Assembly: GCA_018971405.1 (NCBI GenBank)
Contig: JAGXAX010000015.1
Span: forward strand, 1-13,399
DNA from: Alphaproteobacteria bacterium
Lineage (GTDB): Bacteria > Pseudomonadota > Alphaproteobacteria > Micavibrionales > UBA2020
Direction of reading: 5' to 3'
Length of the DNA: 13,399 nucleotides
Of this stretch, positions 5,293-12,580 are shown piece by piece. Under the pieces are notes generated by a model. The model saw only the letters and a program-made list of their open reading frames with translations. It did no database searches and was not told the origin of the DNA. How positions within the stretch are numbered: position 1 is the first letter of the stretch; each line of letters begins with the position of its first letter. A program made the translations under genes and the position numbers.

Positions 5293-6771
5293 ATGACTGT
5301 AAATAATGACATTTTTAATTCATTAGAGGCTCTTTCAGCGGCGCGCGTCCTCTGCGTCGGTGATGTGATGCTCGACCAGTTCATTTACGGGGCGATCGAG
5401 CGCATTTCGCCCGAAGCGCCGATTCCCGTGCTGCTGGTCGAACGTGAAAAGCACATGCTGGGCGGCGCCGGAAACGTGGCGGCGAACGTGGCGGCGCTGG
5501 GGGCGGCGGCCGTTCTGGCGACGGTCGTCGGGGCGGATGCGACGGGCGCTGAAATCAAAAACCAGCTGATGGCGCTCGGCATAGATTATGTCCTCGAAAC
5601 GGAGGCAGGCCGCGCCACGACGCGCAAGAGCCGCTTCATCTGCGGGCCGCAGCAGGTCTTGCGCGTCGACCGCGAGAAGACCGTGCCGGTTTCCGCCGCG
5701 ACGGAGGACAGGATCATCGCGCGCGTCACGGCGCTGCTGCCGCAAGCCGGGGCGGTGATTTTGTCGGATTACAAGAAAGGCCTGCTGACGGACACGATCG
5801 TCTCGGCGGTCATCGCCGCCGCGCGCCATCACGGCAAGCCGGTCATCGTCGACCCCAAGGGCAGGGATTTCGGCCGCTATCGCGGCGCGACGGTCATCAC
5901 GCCCAACCGCAAGGAGCTTGAGGAAGCGACGGGCATGAAGGCGGGAACGGACGACGAGGTGCGCGCCGCCGCGCTGAAGCTGATCGCGGAGTGCGGCGTC
6001 GACACGGTGCTGGCGACGCGCAGCAAGGACGGCATGTCCATCGTCGCGCGCGACGCGGAGCCGGTGCATCTCCCCGCGCAGGTGCGCGAGGTTTACGACG
6101 TTTCCGGCGCGGGCGACACGGTGGTGGCGGCTTTCGCGGCGGGGCTTGCCGCCGGCCTTCCGGTTGAAAACGCCGCGCTGCTCGCCAATATCGCCGCGGG
6201 CATCGTCGTCGGCAAGCCCGGCACGGCGACGGCGCGGCGCGACGAGATCCGCGACGTGCTGGCGGCGCGTCCGGGCGCGCAAAAATTCTCCGCCCTCCGC
6301 AGCGCGTCAAAATGGGGCACGGCGGAAGATGCCGCCACGCAGGCCGAGCGCCTGCGCACGCGCGGCCTGAAAACCGGATTCACCAACGGCTGTTTCGACC
6401 TGCTGCATCCCGGCCATGTGTCGCTTTTGCGCCAGGCGCGGGCGGCCTGCGACTTCCTGATCGTCGCCATCAACAGCGACGCTTCGGTGAAGCGCCTGAA
6501 GGGATCTGGGCGGCCGGTGCAGAACGATGCCGCCCGCGCCGATATCCTTTCCGCGCTCGATATGGTGGACATGGTCGTCGTTTTTGAAGAAGACACGCCG
6601 ATCGAGCTCATCCGCCGGATCAAGCCCGACGTGCTGGTCAAGGGCGGCCAGTACAAGCTGGAGGAAGTCGTCGGCCACGATGTCGTCATGTCCTACGGCG
6701 GCACGATCGTCCGCGCCGACATGGAAGAAGGCTTCAGTACCACCCATACAATTTCCAGAATGAAAGCGTAA
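5293..6771 (+). CDS. hldE: HldE: bifunctional heptose 7-phosphate kinase / heptose 1-phosphate adenylyltransferase
   Basis: HldE makes ADP-heptose for the LPS inner core: the N-terminal domain phosphorylates D-glycero-beta-D-manno-heptose 7-phosphate at C1, and after dephosphorylation at C7 by GmhB the C-terminal domain adds AMP. The 492-residue product has full-family length. Residues about 1-325 are a PfkB/ribokinase fold with LGGAGNVAANVAALGA (56-71), VDPKGRDF (186-193), TPNRKELEEATG (203-214) and the catalytic VSGAGDT (270-276, Asp275). Residues about 355-492 are a cytidylyltransferase-like domain with TNGCFDLLHPGHVSLLRQA (364-382, HxGH 372-375), VAINSDASVKRLKG (391-404) and the end motif FSTTHTISRM. 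Both active sites look intact. Its partners gmhA, gmhB and hldD are not in the window. It has its own near-consensus promoter. It agrees in theme with lptFG further along, since both serve LPS. Confidence 0.97.
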   Translation: MTVNNDIFNSLEALSAARVLCVGDVMLDQFIYGAIERISPEAPIPVLLVEREKHMLGGAGNVAANVAALGAAAVLATVVGADATGAEIKNQLMALGIDYVLETEAGRATTRKSRFICGPQQVLRVDREKTVPVSAATEDRIIARVTALLPQAGAVILSDYKKGLLTDTIVSAVIAAARHHGKPVIVDPKGRDFGRYRGATVITPNRKELEEATGMKAGTDDEVRAAALKLIAECGVDTVLATRSKDGMSIVARDAEPVHLPAQVREVYDVSGAGDTVVAAFAAGLAAGLPVENAALLANIAAGIVVGKPGTATARRDEIRDVLAARPGAQKFSALRSASKWGTAEDAATQAERLRTRGLKTGFTNGCFDLLHPGHVSLLRQARAACDFLIVAINSDASVKRLKGSGRPVQNDAARADILSALDMVDMVVVFEEDTPIELIRRIKPDVLVKGGQYKLEEVVGHDVVMSYGGTIVRADMEEGFSTTHTISRMKA

Positions 6772-6820
6772 CGCCGCAATCTTCGCCGCGGGAAGGACTT
6801 GTTAATCCTTTTGTGCGACC

Positions 6821-6846
6821 CTTGAAGATGTAGGGGAGTCTTCAAG
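6821..6846 (+). other. Perfect 8-bp hairpin in the leader of the secretion ATPase gene
   Basis: CTTGAAGA (6821-6828) and TCTTCAAG (6839-6846) form a perfect 8-bp stem with a 10-base loop (TGTAGGGGAG), ending 20 bases before the ATG at 6867. No U-tract follows, so it is not a classical terminator. The loop exposes GGGG, and the true ribosome-binding site is weak (GAGCGGAT, or GGGGGTG 11 bases off), so a role in translation control is possible. A weaker stem AAGGA/TCCTT (6793-6810) followed by two T lies just after hldE and could end that transcript. Confidence 0.4.
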
Positions 6847-6866
6847 ACGGGGGTGCGCGAGCGGAT

Positions 6867-8642
6867 ATGACGGATAATTCTGTGTCGAAAATGTCGGAGA
6901 TTTCTATCGGCGGGCAGGCGGGGGCGATGGCGCCGGAAGACAGCAAAAAGTCGCAGCGCATCGGCGACCGTCTGGTCGAGCAGGGGCTGATCTCCATCGA
7001 CCAGTTGAACGTCGCGCTGCACGAGAAGCAGAAATCCGGCAAGATGATCGGGCAGATTCTGGTCGAGCTGGGCTTCGTGCAGGAGTCCTCCGTCGCGGCG
7101 TTCCTCTCGGAAAGCACCGGCTACCAGCAGTTCGACCCGAAAAAGACCATGCTTGACCCCGACGCGCTGGCGCTGATGACGAAGAAGGACGTGCTCAAAT
7201 ATCAGGCCATCCCCATCACCGTCGTGCAGGACAAGAACGAATTCCGCGTCGCCATGGTCGACCCCTACGACGTGCTGGCGCTCGACAAGCTGAAGCAGTT
7301 CGTGCCGCGCTCTTTCGAGATCATTCCGTTCGTCTGTCAGGCATCGGTCTTTTCCGACGTCGTGCACAGGGCTTACGGCGTCACGACCTCCATCGACGGG
7401 ATTCTCAAGGAACTGGCGGGCGACAAGAACGCCGCCAAGAAGAACATGGACGGGCTTTCGGAGGAGGAGGCCTACAGCCACCCGATCGTGCGCCTTGTCA
7501 ACGCGATCGTCTTCGAGGCCGTCAAGATGGGGGCTTCCGACATCCACTTCGAGCCGGAGGAAAACTCCGTGCGCGTCCGCAACCGGATCGACGGCGACCT
7601 CGCGGTGTCGCACGTCATCCACCGCGAATACTGGAGCGGCATCTGCCAGCGCCTCAAGATCATGGCGGAGATGAACATCGCCGACAAACTCTCGCCGCAG
7701 GACGGACGCTTCAACATGAACATGGGCGGGCGCGAGGCGGATTTCCGCGTCTCCTGCCTGCCGACAGTGCACGGCGAGAACATCGTGCTGCGCATTCTCG
7801 ACCAGAACGCCAGCATCGTGCCGATCGAGAGGCTGAATTTCAGCGAGCACAACATGAAGCTGATCGGCAAGGTTCTGGCGCGGCCCGAAGGCATCGTGAT
7901 CGTCACCGGCCCGACCGGCTCGGGGAAAACGACGACGCTCTATTCCATGCTCAACGCGATCAACACGCCAGACGTCAACATCCAGACGATGGAAGACCCG
8001 GTGGAATATTCCCTGCAGGGCATCCGCCAGTCGCATGTGCGCGACGGCAGCGGTTTCAGTTTCGGCGAAGGGGTCAAGGCGCTGCTGCGTCAGGACCCGG
8101 ACATCATCTTCGTCGGCGAAATCCGCGACGAGGTGACGGCCGAGCAGGCGCTCAAGGCGGCCATGACCGGCCACCAGGTTTTCAGTTCGCTGCATACGAA
8201 CGACAGTTTCGGCGCGATCCCGCGCCTGATCGACCTCAAAATGCAGCCGACGATGCTGTCCGGCTCCATCATCGCCAGCTTCGCGCAGCGGCTGGTGCGG
8301 CGGATCTGTCCGAAATGCAAGGCGCCGTATCAGGCGTCGCCCGAGGAATGCCGCCTGCTCGCGGCCGATCCGGCCAGCCCGCCGACGCTTTACAAGGGCG
8401 CGGGCTGCGCGGAATGCGGCGGCAGCGGCTACAAAGGCCGTCTCGGCATTCACGAGATATTGTACGTCGACGAGCAGCTCGAAGAACTGATCGCCGCGAA
8501 CCGTCCGATCACGGAGATGAAGGCCGCCGCTTACAAAAACGGCTTCAAGAACATGGCGGAGGACGGTGTGGCCAAGGTTTACGCCGGCCTGACGACGCTC
8601 GATTCACTGACCAAGTCGGTCAATTTCGCCGACAGGATGTGA
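6867..8642 (+). CDS. GspE/PilB-type secretion or pilus assembly ATPase with MshEN domain
   Basis: This is a hexameric ATPase of the type II secretion / type IV pilus class, acting at the cytoplasmic face of the inner membrane. The 591-residue product has an MshEN domain with motif 1 at 31-54 (RIGDRLVEQGLIS...), spacer QKSGK and motif 2 at 60-83, the pattern that binds c-di-GMP in MshE. An N2 domain follows with the Asp box (GASDIHFEPEENSVRVR, 222-238). The motor has Walker A GPTGSGKTTTLYSM (348-361), Walker B DPDIIFVGEIRDE (410-422) and the His box MTGHQVFSSLHTND (433-446). A tetracysteine zinc site lies at C481/C484 and C514/C517, as in GspE and PilB. All catalytic elements are intact. No inner-membrane platform protein, pseudopilin, prepilin peptidase or secretin gene is adjacent, so it cannot be assigned to GspE, PilB or MshE. 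A hairpin precedes the start; a convergent terminator candidate follows. Confidence 0.93.
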   Translation: MTDNSVSKMSEISIGGQAGAMAPEDSKKSQRIGDRLVEQGLISIDQLNVALHEKQKSGKMIGQILVELGFVQESSVAAFLSESTGYQQFDPKKTMLDPDALALMTKKDVLKYQAIPITVVQDKNEFRVAMVDPYDVLALDKLKQFVPRSFEIIPFVCQASVFSDVVHRAYGVTTSIDGILKELAGDKNAAKKNMDGLSEEEAYSHPIVRLVNAIVFEAVKMGASDIHFEPEENSVRVRNRIDGDLAVSHVIHREYWSGICQRLKIMAEMNIADKLSPQDGRFNMNMGGREADFRVSCLPTVHGENIVLRILDQNASIVPIERLNFSEHNMKLIGKVLARPEGIVIVTGPTGSGKTTTLYSMLNAINTPDVNIQTMEDPVEYSLQGIRQSHVRDGSGFSFGEGVKALLRQDPDIIFVGEIRDEVTAEQALKAAMTGHQVFSSLHTNDSFGAIPRLIDLKMQPTMLSGSIIASFAQRLVRRICPKCKAPYQASPEECRLLAADPASPPTLYKGAGCAECGGSGYKGRLGIHEILYVDEQLEELIAANRPITEMKAAAYKNGFKNMAEDGVAKVYAGLTTLDSLTKSVNFADRM

Positions 8643-8645
8643 TTG

Positions 8646-8670
8646 CGGAGCGTTTGGGAAGCTTGCTCCG
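8646..8670. terminator. Candidate shared terminator between convergent ATPase and mlaC genes
   Basis: CGGAGC (8646-8651) and GCTCCG (8665-8670) form a perfect 6-bp stem with a 13-base loop that itself holds AAGCTT. It starts four bases after the ATPase stop and ends seven bases before the mlaC stop, filling the 34-bp convergent gap. Neither side has a good T-run (only CTTT on the plus side), so termination may be partial or Rho-assisted. Confidence 0.45.
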
Positions 8671-8676
8671 GCGCTT

Positions 8677-9309
8677 TCAGCCTTTATTCCGCTGGTCTTC
8701 GTGGCGCTGGCGCAGGTCTGAGATCAGTCCGTCGAGGCCGCCATTGTTCTGAATAACTGACATGAAGTCCGAGCGCTGGGTGAAGCTCATGCTGACGCCC
8801 GCGACGATCACGTCGACGACGCGCAATCCCGCGCCTTCCTTGCGCACGCGCCACTGCAGGCCGACGGGCGCGGCGTCCTTCTGGATGACGCTGCTGTCGA
8901 CGATATAGTCCGTGCGGCCGGAGGGCTGCGCGCCGAAGACTTTCAGGGTCTGGCCGGAATAGGCTTCGAAGCGGGTCGTGTAGGTCTCGACGATCAGGTC
9001 TTCGAAGAACTTCATGTATTCCTGACGCTGGGCCTCGGTCGCCTGACGCCAGTAGGGGCCGATCGCGAACCGGCCGATGGCGGTGATGTCGAAGTTGTCT
9101 TCGAGGATCTTGCGGACGCGCGCCTCGCGCGTCTTGCGCGTGAGGTTCTTGCTGGTGAGCGACATCAGCGCCGTGTCGCCCAGATGCTGGACGAACTGCG
9201 CTGCGGGCGCCTGGTCCGCGGCGGCGGCGGGGGCGGCGAGCGAGAGGAGAACCGCGCAAAATGCGGCGGCGAGCAGGGAGCATCCGGAAAGCGTTTTCAG
9301 CACGGTCAA
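8677..9309 (-). CDS. mlaC: MlaC, periplasmic phospholipid-binding protein
   Basis: MlaC (Ttg2D, toluene-tolerance family) ferries phospholipid across the periplasm between outer-membrane MlaA and the inner-membrane MlaFEDB transporter, keeping the outer leaflet free of phospholipid. The 210-residue product has a signal peptide with likely cleavage near residue 31 (LAAPAAAA). The family core follows: DNFDITAIGRFAIGPYWRQA (71-90), then EYMKFFEDLIVETYTTRF, and VGLQWRVRKEGAGLRVVDV with VAGVSMSFTQRSDF (the strand-rich lipid pocket). Length matches the family (about 200-215). The start is unsettled: TTG at 9307-9309 has AAGGA four bases upstream, while GTG at 9301-9303 has the same site ten bases upstream. 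It follows mlaA by 27 bases on the same strand, so they form one transcript. mlaF, mlaE and mlaD are not here. Confidence 0.93.
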   Translation of the reverse strand: MTVLKTLSGCSLLAAAFCAVLLSLAAPAAAADQAPAAQFVQHLGDTALMSLTSKNLTRKTREARVRKILEDNFDITAIGRFAIGPYWRQATEAQRQEYMKFFEDLIVETYTTRFEAYSGQTLKVFGAQPSGRTDYIVDSSVIQKDAAPVGLQWRVRKEGAGLRVVDVIVAGVSMSFTQRSDFMSVIQNNGGLDGLISDLRQRHEDQRNKG

Positions 9310-9336
9310 GTTGTCCTTAAATAGGAGATTTTTTCA

Positions 9337-10131
9337 TCATGGGTGGTCGCTGCCGAGGCCTTGATCCGCCCCGCCTTGCGCCGCGGGAGCGGCGGAAGGA
9401 TTGTTGGCGCGGATGACCGCGTCGCGGTGCTGGAGGTAGGCGCTGCGCGCGGCGGCGTAGTAATCGAGGCTGTTGCGGCGCATGTCGTCGATCGGCTTGA
9501 TCAGGCGGGAGCGCTCGTCAAGTCCCTGCAGCCCTTCGCGCGCGTAATAGACCCAGTCGTTGTCCGTATTGTAGGCCCAGAGGCGCACCGGATCGGCGTA
9601 AGCGTCGGCGAAGGTGCCGGTGGCGTCGCGCAGCGTCGAGGGGCCGATGACCGGCAGGACGAGATAGAACCCGTTGCCCACGCCCCAGGCGGCCAGCGTC
9701 TGGCCGAAGTCCTCGTCCTGATATTTCATGCCCTTTGTCGAGGCGACGTCAACCAGGCCGGCGATGCCGACCGTGCTGTTGATGACGAAGCGGGCCGTCG
9801 CGACGCCGGCGTTGCTGACCTGCCCTTGCAGAAGGTCGTTGGCGACGATGATCGGGGACTTGAGGTTGCGCATGAAGTTCTGCACGGCGTCGCGCACGCA
9901 TTGCGGCAGCACGGCGTTGTAGCCTTTGGCCAGCGGCTCGATCAGCGCGCGGTCGAGAATGTCGTTGAAGCCGAACACGAACCTGTTGACCGGCTCGATC
10001 GGGTCGGCGATCTGTTGAGACCGGTATGCCGTCGTGACGGGCGGTTTTTGCGCTTTGGCGCAGCCGCCGGCGGCAAGCACGAGCGTCAGCAGCAAGGCGG
10101 CGGATGCGGCTTTTGGCATTGATCTGGACAT
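9337..10131 (-). CDS. mlaA: MlaA (VacJ) outer-membrane lipoprotein
   Basis: MlaA sits in the outer membrane with a porin, removes misplaced phospholipid from the outer leaflet and passes it to MlaC. The product (264 residues from the chosen ATG, 268 from GTG at 10143) has a lipoprotein-type signal with Cys after LVLAAGG. The lipobox is imperfect, having Ala rather than Leu/Val/Ile at -3. The mature part carries the family signature: DPIEPVNRFVFGFNDILDRA, LIEPLAKGYNAVLP, NFMRNLKSPIIVANDLLQGQ, RFVINSTVGIAGLVDVAS, EDFGQTLAAWGVGNGFYLVLP and GPSTLRDATG. I prefer ATG 10129-10131 because AGGTG lies nine bases before it; GTG at 10141-10143 lacks a clear site. A promoter lies just upstream and mlaC follows, making a two-gene operon. 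Confidence 0.94.
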   Translation of the reverse strand: MSRSMPKAASAALLLTLVLAAGGCAKAQKPPVTTAYRSQQIADPIEPVNRFVFGFNDILDRALIEPLAKGYNAVLPQCVRDAVQNFMRNLKSPIIVANDLLQGQVSNAGVATARFVINSTVGIAGLVDVASTKGMKYQDEDFGQTLAAWGVGNGFYLVLPVIGPSTLRDATGTFADAYADPVRLWAYNTDNDWVYYAREGLQGLDERSRLIKPIDDMRRNSLDYYAAARSAYLQHRDAVIRANNPSAAPAAQGGADQGLGSDHP

Positions 10132-10164
10132 GGTTTGAGACACCTGTATCTTGAGTAGCTACCC

Positions 10165-10194
10165 GTTATACTTTAACTCTTTAAAATTACGCAA
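10165..10194 (-). promoter_or_regulatory. Promoter of the mlaA-mlaC operon
   Basis: On the minus strand TTGCGT (10189-10194) and TATAAC (10165-10170) are spaced by 18 bases, in an AT-rich gap (10144-10234) between lptG and mlaA. The predicted start near 10158 gives a short leader of about 27 bases to the ATG. The -10 box is a 5/6 match and the -35 box is weaker. It would separate mlaAC expression from lptFG. Confidence 0.5.
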
Positions 10195-10234
10195 TCGTTA
10201 ATTATTAAATTCGAAAGCCTCTATATTTATCCGG

Positions 10235-11371
10235 TCACCCGTCTTCCAGATGGAGGAGGGCGGTCGCGCCGAGCAGCAGGCTGACGAGCGCGGGCGTCCA
10301 GGCGGCCAGGCCGGGGGGGATCTTTTGCGATACGCCAAAGGCTTGCAGCATGGATTGCACGAAGAACACGAGAAAGCCCGTGGCGACGCCGAGCAGGATC
10401 ATGGTGGCGACGCCGCCCATGCGCGGCGGGCGCAGGGAAAAGGTCGCGGCGAGCAGGATCATGGCGGCCAGCAGGAAGGGCTGGGCGAGGAGCATTTGAA
10501 AGTGGATATATAGGTGTGTGGCGGGGAATCCGGCGTCTTTCATGACGCTCAGGTATTCTGGAATATTCCAGAAAGAGATGGTTTCAGGGTCGGCGAACGA
10601 TTCCTCGATCTTGCGGGAGGTGAGGGTGGTGGGGATGTCCTGCGTCGCGACGCGCCTTGCGCCTTCCTTGTCGTTGATGACGGGGTTGTAGATTTCCCAG
10701 TAGCCGTGGCGCAGGTAGGCTTTGGAACTGTCCATCCGGCCGAGGAAGGCGTCGGCATTGTCGAAGAAGAGGACGAGGACGTTGTTCAGTTGCCGGTCGC
10801 TTCTGTCGAACGTGGCCGAGTGGATCAGCGCGTAGCCTTCCCCGCCGGTCTGCCCCGCCTGCAGGGCAGGCGCGGTTTGCGGCTTTATCGGCTGGCGGAG
10901 CCAGATGCCGGTCTTCGAAACGGTGACGAGGTCGCGGTTGGGCTGGAAATATGAGGTATTCAGGTCGTTCGATCTGGCAAGAAACACCGCGGAGAGCGGG
11001 TTGAGCACGGTGGTGGCGAGAATGCCGATGGCGGCCGCGCCGAGCAGCATGGGGCTGAGAAACTGCCATGCCGAAAGCCCGAAAGAACGGATGACGACGA
11101 GCTCGCTCGTCTTGTTGAGGCGCCAGCAGGTGTAGATGGACGCGAAAAGGACTCCGATGGAGAGGATGCTTTGCGCGAGATACGGCAGCTTCATCAGCGA
11201 GATCGAGAGGATCGTGGCGAGGGGGATATGCACCTCCCCGCCCGCGCGGCGCAGGGTCTCGACGACGTCGAACATGAACATGATGCCGAGCAGGACCGTC
11301 ATGATGGCGGCGAAGTTGAACAGGAACTGCCGTCCGATATAGCGGAACAGGGTCGAGGTGCTGCCCATCAT
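10235..11371 (-). CDS. lptG: LptG, LPS export ABC transporter permease
   Basis: LptG pairs with LptF and the ATPase LptB2 to extract LPS from the inner membrane and push it onto the LptC-LptA bridge. The 378-residue product has the YjgP/YjgQ family layout: three helices (about 16-36, 59-82, 101-123), a periplasmic beta-jellyroll domain (about 130-285), then three more helices (290-311, 317-340, 355-374). Family-typical stretches are KLPYLAQSILSIGVLFASIY (61-80), NKTSELVVIRSFGLSAW (86-102; the coupling region) and ATTVLNPLSA (119-128). Assignment as LptG rather than LptF rests on its downstream position and on the matching LptF neighbour. Its start ATG overlaps the lptF stop by four bases (ATGA), so translation is coupled. 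lptB and lptC are not in the window. Confidence 0.95.
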   Translation of the reverse strand: MMGSTSTLFRYIGRQFLFNFAAIMTVLLGIMFMFDVVETLRRAGGEVHIPLATILSISLMKLPYLAQSILSIGVLFASIYTCWRLNKTSELVVIRSFGLSAWQFLSPMLLGAAAIGILATTVLNPLSAVFLARSNDLNTSYFQPNRDLVTVSKTGIWLRQPIKPQTAPALQAGQTGGEGYALIHSATFDRSDRQLNNVLVLFFDNADAFLGRMDSSKAYLRHGYWEIYNPVINDKEGARRVATQDIPTTLTSRKIEESFADPETISFWNIPEYLSVMKDAGFPATHLYIHFQMLLAQPFLLAAMILLAATFSLRPPRMGGVATMILLGVATGFLVFFVQSMLQAFGVSQKIPPGLAAWTPALVSLLLGATALLHLEDG

Positions 11372-12537
11372 GCGCCCGCGCCTTCCGCGCCCGTGCCGTC
11401 GTGCCGCTTGTTGCGCCGGATGCGCCAGCCGTGCAGGGCGGCCATGAGCGCCCGTTCGCCCCTGAAATGCAGCAGGTAGAATCCCGCGGCGACGGGCAGC
11501 AGCGTCGCAAGGTAGAGCACGGGAACGGCGCCAGGATGCCGCTGGGAAACGTCAACCAGCGTCAGGCTCAGCGCCTGCAGCAGGACGATCAGTCCGGCGG
11601 CGGCGGCGATCCTGGCGTGCTGGCCGCGGCGGTTGAAGGGGCCGAGCAGCAGGGTGGCCAGCGCCGTCATGGTGAAACCGAGCGCGTTCCACGGCGTGAC
11701 GAGCCGGGCGAAGGCCTCGGCGCGGAAGGCGGGGGCGTGTTCGCGGTCCCGCGCGTTACTCAGGTCGGGATTGAGCAGTTCGGGCAGGGTGCGTTCCTCC
11801 GCGTCCTTCCAGTGTTCCTGCGCCGCGCCGCCGAGCCCCTTGATCTGGATCGCGTACTGCGAGAAATAAAGCTTTGACAGCGCGCCGCTCGCCGGGTCGA
11901 GCTGCTGGCGCATGCCGTCGAACACGATGATGTCGGGGATGTTGCCGTCCATGGTGATGCGGCCTTTTTTGGCGGTGATGACGGCCGGCGGCTTGTCCTT
12001 GTTGCGCGCGTCGTAGATCATCAGCCCCGTCATGTCGCCGTTGTCCTGCCGCGCGCGCAGGTAGATCGTGAGGTCGCTGCCGAAGGTGTTGAAGACCCCT
12101 TCGCGCAGCAGGAAAGCGGAATATTGCGTCTGGATCGTCTGGCGGAGGTTGTCCACCATGGCGAAGCTGCGCGGCGAGATCCACGTCGTGATGAGGGTCA
12201 GAAAAAGGCTGGCGCCGACGGCGAGCAGGATGGCGGGGCGCGCGAGGCCGTACTGGTCGACGCCGCAGCTGCGCAGGACGACAATTTCATTGTCCATAAT
12301 GAGGCGATTGTAAGTGAAGATCACGGCGATGACCAACGACAGCGGCAGGATGATTTCCAGAAATTTTGGCAGCGTCAGCGCGACGAGGCGGATGAACATG
12401 CCCGCCGGCGCGTCCGAGCTGGCGACGAGTTCGAGCAGTTTCAGGGACTGCGTCAGCCAGATGACGAGCGTCAGCACGACGGCGACGAAGACCGTCGCGG
12501 TGAAAAGGTTTTTGAATAGATAGCGCGTGACCAACAT
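11368..12537 (-). CDS. lptF: LptF, LPS export ABC transporter permease
   Basis: LptF is the second permease of the LptB2FG LPS extractor. The 389-residue product shares the same layout as LptG: helices near 12-30, 49-75 and 100-120, a periplasmic jellyroll domain (about 125-275), and helices near 279-297, 306-325 and 334-353. The start MLVTRYLFKNLF is the usual N-terminus of the family, and MDNEIVVLRSCGVDQYGLAR (81-100) is the coupling-helix motif contacting LptB. SFAMVDNLRQTIQ (124-136) and LREGVFNTFGSDLTIYLRA (144-162) fit the family. A basic tail (RGERALMAALHGWRIRRNKR) follows the last helix. It is first in the lptF-lptG unit and divergent from pepA. The only sensible start, ATG 12535-12537, has no Shine-Dalgarno and lies about ten bases from a -10 box (see promoter). 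Confidence 0.96.
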   Translation of the reverse strand: MLVTRYLFKNLFTATVFVAVVLTLVIWLTQSLKLLELVASSDAPAGMFIRLVALTLPKFLEIILPLSLVIAVIFTYNRLIMDNEIVVLRSCGVDQYGLARPAILLAVGASLFLTLITTWISPRSFAMVDNLRQTIQTQYSAFLLREGVFNTFGSDLTIYLRARQDNGDMTGLMIYDARNKDKPPAVITAKKGRITMDGNIPDIIVFDGMRQQLDPASGALSKLYFSQYAIQIKGLGGAAQEHWKDAEERTLPELLNPDLSNARDREHAPAFRAEAFARLVTPWNALGFTMTALATLLLGPFNRRGQHARIAAAAGLIVLLQALSLTLVDVSQRHPGAVPVLYLATLLPVAAGFYLLHFRGERALMAALHGWRIRRNKRHDGTGAEGAGA

Positions 12538-12546
12538 GGTATCAAT

Positions 12547-12575
12547 TTTATAGAACCATTTTTAAAAGGAAACAA
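12547..12575 (-). promoter_or_regulatory. lptF promoter giving a near-leaderless mRNA
   Basis: On the minus strand TTGTTT (12570-12575) and TATAAA (12547-12552) are separated by 17 bases. The -10 ends nine bases before the lptF ATG, so transcription would begin about 3-4 bases from the start codon. The -35 overlaps the last base of the pepA ribosome-binding site on the other strand. The whole divergent gap is only 43 bases. Confidence 0.5.
12564..12570 (+). promoter_or_regulatory. pepA: Ribosome-binding site of pepA
   Basis: AAAAGGA lies ten bases before the ATG at 12581 and decides that start. The pepA promoter would have to lie within the first part of lptF; I could not identify a convincing one. 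Confidence 0.6.
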
Positions 12576-12580
12576 CCGCT

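Noticed and set aside
5335..6282. 315-codon minus-strand frame inside hldE
   Set aside because: It is antisense to the intact, motif-complete hldE kinase domain and Arg-rich without domains.
6693..8453. 586-codon open frame on the minus strand
   Set aside because: It lies fully antisense to the intact ATPase and hldE end. Its translation is Arg/His/Asp-rich low-complexity typical of the reverse of GC-rich genes, with no domain.
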